Source: Insolitispirillum peregrinum
Lineage (GTDB): Bacteria; Pseudomonadota; Alphaproteobacteria; Rhodospirillales; Rhodospirillaceae
Length of the DNA stretch: 64,000 nt
Assembly: GCF_042665255.1 (NCBI RefSeq)
Contig: NZ_JBHTCD010000002.1
Reading direction: 5' to 3' (one strand)
Every line of letters begins with the position of its first letter. Within the stretch, counting starts at the first letter, position 1. This document shows, piece after piece, positions 37,068 through 45,614 of the stretch. The translations under genes and the position numbers were made by a program. Under the pieces are notes generated by a model, which was given only the letters and a program-made list of their open reading frames with translations, ran no database searches and was not told where the DNA came from.

Positions 37068-37895
37068 ATGACCGAACTCAACACCCCCGCCGACCCGTCA
37101 TCCGAGTCCCCCGCTGCTGCGCCGTCCGGCGTTGGCGCGACCACGCACTTCGGCTTCCGCACGGTGAAGACCGAGGAAAAGCAACATCTGGTGCGCGAGG
37201 TGTTCGACTCGGTCGCCAGCAATTACGACCTGATGAACGACCTGATGAGCGGCGGTGTCCACCGCCTGTGGAAAGATCGCTTCATTGAAATGCTGGCTCC
37301 GCGACCGGGGCAGAAACTGCTGGACGTGGCAGGCGGGACCGGCGACATCGCCTTTCGCTTTCTGTCGCAGGCGCAAAAGCGGCAAAAGGACAATCAGCCG
37401 GATGCCAGCGTGACCGTGTGCGACATCAACGGCGAAATGCTGCGCGTGGGTCGGGACCGGGCGGTCAACCGCAACATCCTGCGCAACATCGAATGGGTCG
37501 AGGGCGACGCCCAGCACCTGCCGTTCCCCGATGCCAGCTTTGACGCCTATACCATCGCCTTTGGCCTGCGCAACGTCACCGACATTGATCTGGCGATGCG
37601 CGAAGCCCGCCGCGTGCTGAAACCCGGTGGCCGCTTCATGTGCCTGGAATTTTCCAAGGTGGTGATGCCGGTGCTGGACCAATTGTACGATGTCTATTCG
37701 TTCAAGATCCTGCCGGTGATGGGTCAGGTGGTGGCCCGCAACCGCGAAGCCTATCAGTATCTGGCCGAAAGCATCCGCCAGTTCCCGCCGCAGGAACAGA
37801 TGATCGAGCGGATGAAAAAGGCCGGGCTGTCCCAGTGCAGCTATCGCAACCTGTCCGGCGGTATCGCGGCCATCCATTCCGGCTGGCGCATCTGA
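37068..37895 (+). CDS. ubiE: Ubiquinone/menaquinone biosynthesis C-methyltransferase UbiE
   Basis: SAM-dependent C-methyltransferase of ubiquinone synthesis. About 275 residues, with a 25-residue hydrophilic leader before 'THFGFRTVKTEEKQHLVREV'. SAM-binding motif I is 'KLLDVAGGTGDIAFRFL'. The UbiE signatures 'YDLMNDLMSGGVHRLWKD' and 'SIRQFPPQEQMIERMKKAGL' are clear. ATG 37068 is preferred over GTG 37059. ubiB follows 53 nt later, giving the common ubiE-ubiB pair beside mutM (divergent). Confidence 0.97.
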   Translation: MTELNTPADPSSESPAAAPSGVGATTHFGFRTVKTEEKQHLVREVFDSVASNYDLMNDLMSGGVHRLWKDRFIEMLAPRPGQKLLDVAGGTGDIAFRFLSQAQKRQKDNQPDASVTVCDINGEMLRVGRDRAVNRNILRNIEWVEGDAQHLPFPDASFDAYTIAFGLRNVTDIDLAMREARRVLKPGGRFMCLEFSKVVMPVLDQLYDVYSFKILPVMGQVVARNREAYQYLAESIRQFPPQEQMIERMKKAGLSQCSYRNLSGGIAAIHSGWRI

Positions 37896-37948
37896 CGGCG
37901 GCGCGGACAGGCCCCCAACGACATTCCCACGATTCAGAGTAGCCCGGC

Positions 37949-39499
37949 ATGATCCGTACCGCCCGCAACCTGTCCCGCCTGTTCCAGATCGCCCGCGTTC
38001 TGGCGCGCCACGATGCCCTGTTCCCGCTGGAAGACGTGCCGGCCCTGCGGGAGCTGATCGGTGTTGCCCGTGCGGTTTACCGCCGTCCGGCGGAAGGACG
38101 ACCGGGACAGAGGCTGGCGCGGGCCTTTGCCGAGCTGGGACCGACATTCATCAAGCTGGGACAGGCCCTGTCCACCCGCCCTGATCTGCTGGGCGAAGAG
38201 GTGGCTGCCGACCTGACCTATTTGCAGGACAAGCTGCAACCGTTCTCGTTTGCCGAAGCCCGTGCGATCATCGAAGGCGAGTTTGAACAGCCGCTGGAAA
38301 GCCTGTACAGCAGCTTTGACGAAACGCCGGTGGCAGCCGCGTCGATCGCACAGGTACACTTTGCTGTCACCCCCGACGGTCGCCCGGTGGCGGTCAAGGT
38401 GCTGCGTCCCGGTGTTGAACAGCAGTTCCGCCGCGACATTGCGCTGTTTTACTGGCTGGCCCGCCTGATCGAGCGCATCCAGCCGCACCTGCGCCGCCTG
38501 CGACCGGTCGATACCATCGCCACCTTTGAAGAGTCGGTCAACATCGAGATGGACCTGCGTTTCGAAGCTGCTGCCGCAGCCGAGATGTCGGAAAATTTCG
38601 AGGGGGACGAAACCTTCCGCATCCCGGAGATCGACTGGCAACGCACCAGCCGGTCAGTGATGACCCAGGAACGCATCACCGGCATTTCGCTCGATGAACG
38701 CGAAAAGATCGCCGCCGCCGGGCTGGACCCGGTCGAGGTGATCACTCGCGCCGCCAATGCCTTTTTCAACATGGTGTTCCGTGACGGCTTTTTTCATGCC
38801 GACCTGCACCCCGGCAACCTGTTCGTACAGGCCGACGGGGTGATTGTGGCGGTCGATTTCGGCATCACGGGCCGTGTTGACCACGAAACCCGCCGGATTC
38901 TGGGGGAAATGCTGCTGGGTTTCCTGACCGGCAACTATCGCCGGGTGGCCGAAGTCCATTTCGAGGCCGGATGGGTGCCCGCCGACAAGAGCGTGGACGC
39001 CTTCACTCAGGCCGCCCGCTCGATTGCCGAGCCGATCTTTGGCAAGCCGATTCAGGAGATCTCGATTGCCCGCCTGCTGGGGCAACTGTTCGCGGTCACT
39101 GAAACCTTTTCGATGGAAACCCAGCCGCAGCTGTTGCTGTTGCAAAAATCGATGCTGCTGGCCGAAGGCGTCGGTCGTGTTCTGGCGCCGGAAATCAACA
39201 TGTGGGAACTGGCCCAGCCGCTGATCACCGACTGGATGCGCAGCAACCTCGGCCCCGAGGCCCGCATCAAGGCGGCAGTGGTCGGCACCGCCCGCTCGCT
39301 GGAAAAGCTGCCGAGCATCCTGGTGCAGGCCGAACAGGCCGCCCGCATGATCAGCTCGGAAGGCCTGAAGCTACACCCCGACACCGTGCGCGAAATGGCC
39401 CGTCAAGGAGCCCTGACCTCAGGCCGCCGCAGCCTGTTCCCCGCCTGGCTGCCGTGGGCGCTGGTGGTGGCCCTGCTGGGGATTCTGGTCAGCCGGTAA
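37949..39499 (+). CDS. ubiB: Ubiquinone biosynthesis kinase-like protein UbiB
   Basis: ABC1/ADCK-type atypical kinase needed for ubiquinone synthesis, membrane-associated. 516 residues. The family KxGQ motif is seen in 'GPTFIKLGQALSTRPDLL'. The atypical Ala-rich loop is 'TPVAAASIAQVHFA', the Lys is in 'PVAVKVLRPG', and the catalytic region is 'FHADLHPGNLFV' followed by 'AVDFGITGRVD'. Two features at the C-terminus, a basic 'SGRRSLFPAW' and the hydrophobic 'LPWALVVALLGILVS', form the membrane anchor. Terminator downstream. Confidence 0.97.
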   Translation: MIRTARNLSRLFQIARVLARHDALFPLEDVPALRELIGVARAVYRRPAEGRPGQRLARAFAELGPTFIKLGQALSTRPDLLGEEVAADLTYLQDKLQPFSFAEARAIIEGEFEQPLESLYSSFDETPVAAASIAQVHFAVTPDGRPVAVKVLRPGVEQQFRRDIALFYWLARLIERIQPHLRRLRPVDTIATFEESVNIEMDLRFEAAAAAEMSENFEGDETFRIPEIDWQRTSRSVMTQERITGISLDEREKIAAAGLDPVEVITRAANAFFNMVFRDGFFHADLHPGNLFVQADGVIVAVDFGITGRVDHETRRILGEMLLGFLTGNYRRVAEVHFEAGWVPADKSVDAFTQAARSIAEPIFGKPIQEISIARLLGQLFAVTETFSMETQPQLLLLQKSMLLAEGVGRVLAPEINMWELAQPLITDWMRSNLGPEARIKAAVVGTARSLEKLPSILVQAEQAARMISSEGLKLHPDTVREMARQGALTSGRRSLFPAWLPWALVVALLGILVSR

Positions 39500-39539
39500 G
39501 GTCGGTCCTCTGCCACCATCCGTTGACGTCATGTACCCG

Positions 39540-39573
39540 CCCGCCTGCCGGACAATCCGCAGGCGGGCTTTTT
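39540..39573 (+). terminator. Intrinsic terminator of ubiEB
   Basis: CCCGCCTGC / GCAGGCGGG with a 10-nt loop and then CTTTTTG, 40 nt after the ubiB stop. Confidence 0.88.
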
Positions 39574-39627
39574 GTTCTGCCCGTGCTGGAGCAAGGAATG
39601 GGGTCCGGTTTACGGTGCAGCGCACAA

Positions 39628-39659
39628 AAAACAGGCGACCAAGAGAGCATGCCTGTTTT
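39628..39659. other. Inverted repeat in the ubiB-gltI gap
   Basis: AAAACAGGC / GCCTGTTTT, a perfect 9-bp stem with a 14-nt loop. It may be a second terminator for readthrough from ubiB (a short C/T-rich stretch follows) or a regulator site; nothing decides this. Confidence 0.4.
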
Positions 39660-39700
39660 CCTTCAGGCTCCATTCCCCTTTAACCACCGGGGGCAAAACC

Positions 39701-39866
39701 CCGAACGTTCGGATTTTCGAACACCCCCTCTTGTACTCTGCATGACAAAATGCTCATCTTTTGGGTATGGATCAGGTAAACTGTTGGTAAATACTGGTCT
39801 ATCAGAAAATACGCATAGATCAATCCGCTATTCGGAAATCCGAACACCCCGTTCGGCAAACCGAAC
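39701..39866 (+). promoter_or_regulatory. Cluster of CGAAC/GTTCG inverted repeats upstream of the amino-acid ABC operon
   Basis: Three palindromes of related sequence: CCGAACGTTCGG (39701-39712), TTCGGAAATCCGAA (39831-39844) and GTTCGGCAAACCGAAC (39851-39866). The segment TTCGGATTTTCGAACACCCC (39708-39727) recurs as TTCGGAAATCCGAACACCCC (39831-39850), 17 of 20 identical and 123 bp apart. This looks like multiple operators for one dimeric regulator. A further hairpin TATCTCCAA-TGCC-TTGGAGATA (39905-39926) lies nearer to the gene and may be in the leader. Confidence 0.55.
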
Positions 39867-40070
39867 GTTTCTCATGGTTCTTTCAGACCATGCCGACAAA
39901 AGCATATCTCCAATGCCTTGGAGATACTGGTAAAAACAGCGATCATTCGAATTACGCAGATCTGGCACGCTACGTGCTCATGGCTTTCCCAGGGACGGCT
40001 CGGTTTTCGATCGACGCGTCCGTTGACCCTGTCCACCAACGGACACAGCAACAAGAAGTGAGGCATCTGC

Positions 40071-40985
40071 ATGACCAAGACCATTCTTTCCCGCGTCATT
40101 GGCCTGGCTCTGGCGGCGAGCCTGTTGAGCGCCCCGGCGTTCGCCGAAGAGCTGACCGGCACGCTGAAGAAGATCAAGGAGAGCGGCACGATTGTTCTCG
40201 CCCATCGCGACTCTTCGATTCCCTTCTCGTACCTCGGCACCGATCCGCAGCAGCCGATCGGCTATTCGCACGAACTGCAGCTGAAGGTCGTCAATGCCCT
40301 GAAGCAGAAGCTCGCCATGCCGGACCTGAAGGTCCGCTACAATCTGGTGACCTCGCAGACCCGTATCCCGCTGGTCCAGAACGGCACTGTCGATCTGGAA
40401 TGCGGTTCGACCACCAACAACATCGAGCGTCAGCAGCAGGTTGATTTCTCGGTTGGCATCTTCGAAGTCGGTACCCGTCTGCTGGTGAACAAAAAGTCGA
40501 AGATCAAGGACTTCCCGGATCTGGCCGGCAAGAACGTGGTGACCACTGCGGGCACCACCTCCGAACGCCTGCTGAAGGCTCTGGATGCCGACAAGGGCAT
40601 GAAGATGAACATCATCTCGGCCAAGGACCACGGCGAAGCGTTCCTGATGCTGGAATCGGGCCGCGCCGTTGCCTTCATGATGGACGACGTGCTGCTGTAC
40701 GGAGAAATCGCCAAGGCCAAGAAGCCGGCCGATTGGGAAGTCGTCGGCACCCCGCAGTCGTTTGAAATCTATGGCTGCATGGTCCGCAAGGAAGACCCGG
40801 CATTCAAGGCCGTGGTTGATCAGGCGATCACCGACACCTACAAGTCCGGCGAAATCAACGAAATCTACAAGCGCTGGTTCCAGAGCCCGGTGCCGCCGAA
40901 GGACCTGAACCTGAACTTCCCGATGAGCGAGCAGCTGAAGAAGCTGATTGCCAACCCGACCGACAAGTCGGCCGAGCAGCTCTAA
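40071..40985 (+). CDS. gltI: Glutamate/aspartate-type periplasmic binding protein
   Basis: Solute-binding protein of a polar amino-acid ABC importer (SBP_bac_3). 304 residues with a clear signal peptide ('LALAASLLSAPAFAEEL', cleavage after Ala-Phe-Ala near residue 25). The binding fold has 'GTIVLAHRDSSIPFSY', 'YNLVTSQTRIPLVQNGTVDL', 'ECGSTTNNIERQQQVDFSV' and 'VVTTAGTTSERLLKAL', close to E. coli GltI. It heads the operon; an intercistronic hairpin follows, then two permeases and the ATPase. Codon use is highly biased, consistent with high expression. Glutamate/aspartate specificity is from resemblance only. Confidence 0.92.
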   Translation: MTKTILSRVIGLALAASLLSAPAFAEELTGTLKKIKESGTIVLAHRDSSIPFSYLGTDPQQPIGYSHELQLKVVNALKQKLAMPDLKVRYNLVTSQTRIPLVQNGTVDLECGSTTNNIERQQQVDFSVGIFEVGTRLLVNKKSKIKDFPDLAGKNVVTTAGTTSERLLKALDADKGMKMNIISAKDHGEAFLMLESGRAVAFMMDDVLLYGEIAKAKKPADWEVVGTPQSFEIYGCMVRKEDPAFKAVVDQAITDTYKSGEINEIYKRWFQSPVPPKDLNLNFPMSEQLKKLIANPTDKSAEQL

Positions 40986-40997
40986 GCCGCTTGCTGG

Positions 40998-41026
40998 TGT
41001 CCGGCCTTTCCCGTAAAGGCCGGACA
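40998..41026 (+). other. Intercistronic stem-loop after gltI
   Basis: Perfect 12-bp stem TGTCCGGCCTTT / AAAGGCCGGACA with loop CCCGT and no U-run. Such hairpins between a binding-protein gene and its permease genes usually protect the upstream mRNA and help keep binding protein in excess. Confidence 0.75.
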
Positions 41027-41161
41027 TCCCGAGGGTCTCACAGAGGCCTTTCCGTCGAGGGCTCCACAGGGGCCTGTCCAACCGTACCCACAAGGGCCCA
41101 TCCCCCGTTCGGGGTCCATGGTGCCTGCTTTCGGTTTGCGTGACCTCATGGGGCAACTCGC

Positions 41162-41908
41162 ATGAACTATAACTGGAATTGGGGCGTTTTCTTTCAGTCC
41201 ACCGGCATTGGCTCGGAAATCTATCTCGACTGGTTCGTCACCGGACTGGGATGGACGATTGCCATTTCGCTGGTCGGCTGGCTGATTGCCCTGGTGTTAG
41301 GCTCGCTGCTGGGCGTCATGCGCACGGTGCCGAACCGCCTGCTCGCCACCATCGCCACCACCTACGTGGAAATCTTCCGCAACGTGCCCCTGCTGGTACA
41401 GTTGTTCCTGTGGTACTTTCTGGTCCCTGACCTGCTGCCCGAACCGCTGGAAATGTGGTTCAAGCAAGACCTGTCCCCCGCCGCCTCGGCCTATCTGTCG
41501 GTCGTTGTCTGCCTTGGCCTGTTCACCGCTGCCCGCGTGTGCGAACAGGTGCGCACCGGCATTCAGGCCCTGCCCAAAGGCCAGTTGAACGCAGGCTATG
41601 CGCTGGGGTTTACCCTGCCGCAGGTTTATACCACCGTATTGCTGCCGCAGGCGTTCCGCATCATCATTCCGCCGCTGACCAGCGAATTCCTGAACATCTT
41701 CAAGAACTCCTCGGTCGCCTCGCTGATCGGCCTGATGGAACTGCTGGCCCAGACCAAACAGACCGCCGAATTCAGCGCCAACCTGTTTGAGGCCTTTACG
41801 CTGGCCACCCTGATTTACTTCGTCCTGAACATGAGCCTGATGATGATCATGCGCTGGATTGAAAAGCGGGTCGCCGTTCCGGGCCTGATCTCGGTGGGAG
41901 GCAAGTAA
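41162..41908 (+). CDS. gltJ: Amino-acid ABC transporter permease (GltJ type)
   Basis: A 248-residue inner-membrane permease. Its hydrophobic segments include about 20-48, 75-95, 105-125 and 205-230. The HisMQ-type pattern is 'NRLLATIATTYVEIFRNVPLL' (shortened here to its key part, FRNVPLLVQLFLWYF), and the EAA loop contacting the ATPase is 'EQVRTGIQALPKGQLNAGYA' followed by 'LPQAFRIIIPPLTSEFLNIF'. ATG 41162 lies 176 nt after gltI; its stop TAA overlaps the next ATG. Confidence 0.94.
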   Translation: MNYNWNWGVFFQSTGIGSEIYLDWFVTGLGWTIAISLVGWLIALVLGSLLGVMRTVPNRLLATIATTYVEIFRNVPLLVQLFLWYFLVPDLLPEPLEMWFKQDLSPAASAYLSVVVCLGLFTAARVCEQVRTGIQALPKGQLNAGYALGFTLPQVYTTVLLPQAFRIIIPPLTSEFLNIFKNSSVASLIGLMELLAQTKQTAEFSANLFEAFTLATLIYFVLNMSLMMIMRWIEKRVAVPGLISVGGK

Positions 41909-42573
41909 TGGATTTCTCGGCAATCATTCCCGCCCTGCCCGGCCTGTGGATCGGCATGATCACCACCCTGGAACTGTTGGTTCTGGGCGTCTGTGGTGGT
42001 GTCGCCCTGGGAACGGCTCTGGCCCTGATGCGCCTGTCGCACAACAAGACACTGGCCAAAATTGCGGCGACTTACGTCAGTTACTTCCGCTCGATCCCGC
42101 TGCTGCTGGTGATCACCTGGTTCTATTTTGCCGTGCCATTCGTCCTGCGCTGGATCACCGGGGTTGATACTCCGGTCGGAGCGTTCAGCTCGTGTCTGGT
42201 CGCCTTTGTGATGTTCGAGGCCGCCTATTTCTGCGAAATCGTCCGCGCCGGCATTCAGGCCATTCCGCGCGGCCAGATGGGCGCCGCCTATGCACTGGGG
42301 ATGACCTATGGCCAGACCATGCGTCTGGTGATCCTGCCGCAGGCCTTCCGCAAGATGACCCCGCTGCTGCTGCAGCAAAGCATCATCCTGTTTCAGGATA
42401 CCTCGCTGGTTTACACCGTCGGTCTGATGGACCTGTTGAACGCCGCCCGTTCCCGTGGGGACATTCTGGGCCAGCCCCATGAATTCCTGATCTTTGCCGG
42501 CCTGGTTTACTTTGTCATCAGCTTCACCGCCTCGCGCGCCGTCAAGCATCTGCAAAAGAGGTTAGCCGTATGA
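41908..42573 (+). CDS. gltK: Amino-acid ABC transporter permease (GltK type)
   Basis: A 221-residue permease, second half of the membrane channel. It carries 'YFRSIPLLLVITWFYF' and the EAA loop 'IVRAGIQAIPRGQMGAAYAL' followed by 'VILPQAFRKMTPLLLQQSII'. ATG 41908 shares one base with the TAA of gltJ, and its own stop overlaps the gltL start (ATGA), so gltJ-gltK-gltL are translationally coupled. Confidence 0.94.
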   Translation: MDFSAIIPALPGLWIGMITTLELLVLGVCGGVALGTALALMRLSHNKTLAKIAATYVSYFRSIPLLLVITWFYFAVPFVLRWITGVDTPVGAFSSCLVAFVMFEAAYFCEIVRAGIQAIPRGQMGAAYALGMTYGQTMRLVILPQAFRKMTPLLLQQSIILFQDTSLVYTVGLMDLLNAARSRGDILGQPHEFLIFAGLVYFVISFTASRAVKHLQKRLAV

Positions 42574-43304
42574 TTTCCATCCAGAACGTCAACAAGTGGT
42601 ACGGCGACTTTCAGGTGCTGACCAATTGCAGCACCGAAGTCCAGAAGGGCGAAGTGGTGGTAGTCTGTGGTCCCTCGGGTTCTGGCAAATCCACGCTGAT
42701 CAAGTGCGTCAACGCCCTTGAGCCGTTCCAGCAAGGGGACATCGTTGTTGATGGCACCTCGATTGCCTCGCCGAAGACCAACCTGCCCAGGCTGCGTTCG
42801 CGCGTCGGCATGGTGTTCCAGCATTTCGAGCTGTTCCCCCACCTGACGATCACCGAAAACCTGACCATCGCCCAGATCAAGGTGCTGGGTCGCAGCAAGG
42901 ATGAAGCCACCCGGAAAGGCCTTGCCCTGCTCGACCGCGTTGGCCTTGCCGCCCACGCCCACAAGCATCCCGGCCAGTTGTCCGGCGGCCAGCAGCAGCG
43001 CGTCGCCATTGCCCGCGCTCTGGCAATGGACCCGGTGGTGATGCTGTTCGACGAACCGACCTCGGCCCTTGACCCGGAAATGGTCAACGAAGTGCTGGAC
43101 GTGATGGTGCAGCTGGCTCAGGAAGGCATGACCATGATGTGCGTGACCCACGAAATGGGCTTTGCGCGCAAGGTTGCCGACCGGGTGATCTTTATGGATC
43201 GTGGCCAGATCGTCGAAGACTGCACCAAGGACACCTTCTTTGGTGACATCAATGGCCGCTCTGACCGCGCCCAGCAGTTCCTGGCCAAGATCCTGCAGCA
43301 TTAA
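42570..43304 (+). CDS. gltL: Amino-acid ABC transporter ATP-binding protein (GltL type)
   Basis: A 244-residue ATPase driving the importer. Walker A 'GPSGSGKSTLIKCVNAL', Q-loop 'GMVFQHFELFPHLTITENL', signature 'LSGGQQQRVAIARALAM', Walker B 'VMLFDEPTSALDPEM', and the switch His in 'CVTHEMGFARKV' are all intact. It overlaps gltK by 4 nt and closes the operon. A TTCGGGGCC hairpin with a T-run, part of the following repeat element, probably terminates the transcript. Confidence 0.97.
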   Translation: MISIQNVNKWYGDFQVLTNCSTEVQKGEVVVVCGPSGSGKSTLIKCVNALEPFQQGDIVVDGTSIASPKTNLPRLRSRVGMVFQHFELFPHLTITENLTIAQIKVLGRSKDEATRKGLALLDRVGLAAHAHKHPGQLSGGQQQRVAIARALAMDPVVMLFDEPTSALDPEMVNEVLDVMVQLAQEGMTMMCVTHEMGFARKVADRVIFMDRGQIVEDCTKDTFFGDINGRSDRAQQFLAKILQH

Positions 43305-43314
43305 AGATTCACAT

Positions 43315-43549
43315 CACAGTACACGACAGTTTGAAAACAAGAGTGGGCGATCGCCCACGCCCATTCGGGGCCTGAGGCCCCGAACCCCCATTTTTTCTTT
43401 TATGATCAAAGGAATGGGGTCTAGAGCATTGTGCGAAAAGTGGGAACCGGTTTTCGCATAAACAATGCGACAGAACAAAAGCTTAGAGCAGCGTGCCCGC
43501 GTCCGATTTAACGCACGCTGCTCTAGATTTCCTGCTGTCGTGTACTGTG
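43315..43549. mobile_element. MITE-like 235-bp element with perfect 15-bp terminal inverted repeats
   Basis: Bounded by CACAGTACACGACAG (43315-43329) and CTGTCGTGTACTGTG (43535-43549). Inside, in order: palindrome GTGGGCGATCGCCCAC (43343-43358), hairpin TTCGGGGCC-TGA-GGCCCCGAA (43364-43384) with CCCCCATTTTTTCTTT (a terminator for gltL), then a complete RIME-like element. There is no coding capacity. A single copy of the terminal repeat also occurs at 6708-6722. No target duplication is obvious at the ends. Confidence 0.6.
43421..43526 (+). repeat. RIME-like intergenic element, copy 5 (full length)
   Basis: CTAGAGCATTGTGCGAAAAG ... TAAACAATGCGACAGAACA, then module B AGAGCAGCGTGCCCGCGTCC ... 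TTTAACGCACGCTGCTCTAG. Nearly identical to copy 3 on the opposite strand at 17875-17981. Nested in the 235-bp element. Confidence 0.9.
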
Positions 43550-43610
43550 GTCACATTTAACGCACACTGGTCTGGAAGTCTTGTTCCGCAGGTTGCGGGC
43601 GAGCAGCAGA

Positions 43611-44363
43611 TCAAAACCGCAGCAAAGCCCGGTCGCGCAGCAAACGCTGATAGGTGTAATCGGCTTGTGCGACCTCTTCCACGGCGGTGCGATGGCTTAA
43701 CAGCGCGTCGACACTCAGCAACAGAGAGGCAGGCAGGGCTGCCCCATGGCTCCGGCTGGCCGGACGGATCAGCAGGCTGTCCGGCTGATCCCAGCGCAGC
43801 AGGTTATAGGCAAGCTGGGTCAACCCGTCAGGCTGCAAGCGCAGAAAGTGCAATGACTGCTCGGCTTTGGCGAGCAGGATATCAGGATCATCCTGCCCGG
43901 ATGTGGCATGAACCGTTCTCGCCATCACCCATGACCGCATCAATGGCTCGTCGGGTATCCACGGCACCAGACCTGCGGAGATGCAGGCCGCCGTTTGCGG
44001 GAAAACATTCTGCGGGACGGCCATGAATATGGCATCGGCCCCCGGTGACATGACGGCCTCGCTGACACAAGCCACCGCCAGCATCACCTTGAACAGCCCG
44101 AACCCTTCGGGTTGGGCACCGTAAAAGACGATCTCGCGCCATGGAGCCTCGATGGCAAGGTTTTCCCCATAATGCCGCAAGGCAACAATCAGCCCGGACA
44201 TCTGCCCGTTCAGCATCAGGGCATAGCCGCGCCGGGAACTGATGGCATCACACAGGATCTCTTCGGATGGGGGGCAGGTATCAGCATTCCCTGCGTCACG
44301 CGCAAACTGCATGGCGACATCGCAATCGGCGGCATGGGTCGAGCGAATGGTCAGAGTCAGCAT
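43611..44363 (-). CDS. Unrecognised protein, possibly GNAT-related
   Basis: A 250-residue soluble protein from ATG 44363. I do not recognise its family with confidence. The N-terminal 130 residues alternate strands and helices in a way that recalls acyltransferase folds ('GQMSGLIVALRHYGE', then 'AACISAGLVPWIPDEPLMRS' where GNATs have their last strand-helix), but no acetyl-CoA loop is evident. The C-terminal part is helical, with 'SLLLSVDALLSHRTAVEEV'. Codon use is less biased than in the neighbours. It stands alone between the repeat element and trpS. Confidence 0.6.
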   Translation of the reverse strand: MLTLTIRSTHAADCDVAMQFARDAGNADTCPPSEEILCDAISSRRGYALMLNGQMSGLIVALRHYGENLAIEAPWREIVFYGAQPEGFGLFKVMLAVACVSEAVMSPGADAIFMAVPQNVFPQTAACISAGLVPWIPDEPLMRSWVMARTVHATSGQDDPDILLAKAEQSLHFLRLQPDGLTQLAYNLLRWDQPDSLLIRPASRSHGAALPASLLLSVDALLSHRTAVEEVAQADYTYQRLLRDRALLRF

Positions 44364-44460
44364 CACAAACACCTTACGGTTGACAGCCTACTATAGCTGA
44401 TTCCCGTAAAAACGCAGTGCTGGAGAAGCCGGAAACACTCCCTCATTTTAGGAGGCATGG

Positions 44461-44500
44461 CCCCAAGAGATACCCTGAATGCTGGTACTTTCTCTTGGGG
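44461..44500 (-). terminator. Possible terminator hairpin of trpS
   Basis: CCCCAAGAGA / TCTCTTGGGG, perfect 10-bp stem with a 20-nt loop, 26 nt past the trpS stop. The downstream U-run on the minus strand is lacking. Confidence 0.5.
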
Positions 44501-44525
44501 TACATATATGCCGCGCCTTCCTTTC

Positions 44526-45527
44526 TTACGGACGCAGGAAGCCCACCGCGTCGTAAACTTCGTCCAGGATCGGCGAAGCAATCTCGTTGGCCCGCTCAGC
44601 ACCACGGCGCAGGATCGCATCCAGCTCGGCCTGATCGGCCAGCAGTTCGTTCATGCGGGTGGTCATCGGGGCCAGCACCGACACCGCCAGATCAGTCAGC
44701 AGGGTCTTGAATTCCGAAAATGCCTTGCCGCCCATTTCGCCCATCACATCCGCACGGGTCCGGTCGGACAGGGCGGCGTAGATGTTGATCAGGTTGGCGG
44801 CTTCCGGGCGACCTTCCAGACCTTCGACGGTTTCCGGCAGCGGCTCGGGATCGGTCTTGGCCTTGCGGATTTTCTGGGCGATGGCATCGGCATCATCGAC
44901 CAGCGTAATGCGCGAGTAATCCGACGGATCGGACTTCGACATCTTTTTGGTGCCGTCGCGCAGCGACATCACGCGGGTGCCTTCGCCAAAGATCAGCGGC
45001 TCGGTGATCGGGAAGATCTCCTTGCCGAAATCGTTGTTGAACTTGATCGCGATATCGCGGGTCAGTTCCAGATGCTGTTTCTGGTCCTCGCCCACCGGCA
45101 CATGGGTTGCCTTGTAGGCCAGGATGTCAGCGGCCATCAGGTTGGGATAGGCATACAGGCCAACCGAGACGTTTTCCCGGTTCTTGCCCGCCTTTTCCTT
45201 GAACTGGGTCATGCGGTTCAGCCAGCCCAGACGGGCCACGCAATTGAACACCCACGCCAGTTGCGCATGGGCCGGAACCCGCGACTGGTTGAACAGCACC
45301 GCCTTTTCCGGGTTGATCCCCGCCGCGATGAAGGCCGCCGCCACTTCGCGGGTGGCCTTGGTCAGCGCCGCCGGGTCCTGCCAGACGGTGATGGCGTGCA
45401 GGTCAACGACACAGAAGATGCAGTCTTCATAGTCATCCTGCAAGCGCACCCAGTTGCGGATGGCCCCCAGATAATTGCCAAGGTGCAGGTTGCCGGTGGG
45501 CTGGACGCCCGAAAAAATGCGTTTCAT
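44526..45527 (-). CDS. trpS: Tryptophanyl-tRNA synthetase
   Basis: Charges tRNA-Trp. A 333-residue class Ic synthetase, normal length. The HIGH-like motif is 'GVQPTGNLHLGNYLGAI' (near residues 7-20) and the KMSKS motif is 'GTKKMSKSDPSDYSRI' (about residues 190-205). ATG 45527 gives the canonical 'MKRIFSGVQPTG' start; the frame extends upstream without support. murJ lies 87 nt upstream in the same direction, an association common in alphaproteobacteria. Confidence 0.97.
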   Translation of the reverse strand: MKRIFSGVQPTGNLHLGNYLGAIRNWVRLQDDYEDCIFCVVDLHAITVWQDPAALTKATREVAAAFIAAGINPEKAVLFNQSRVPAHAQLAWVFNCVARLGWLNRMTQFKEKAGKNRENVSVGLYAYPNLMAADILAYKATHVPVGEDQKQHLELTRDIAIKFNNDFGKEIFPITEPLIFGEGTRVMSLRDGTKKMSKSDPSDYSRITLVDDADAIAQKIRKAKTDPEPLPETVEGLEGRPEAANLINIYAALSDRTRADVMGEMGGKAFSEFKTLLTDLAVSVLAPMTTRMNELLADQAELDAILRRGAERANEIASPILDEVYDAVGFLRP

Positions 45528-45614
45528 ACCATCACTCTGGTTGCAGGTGGATGCGGCGCGAGGGACCGCGTTGGGCCGGTCCGTCTGCGGGCTTATCGCA
45601 ATCATGGCGCAAGA

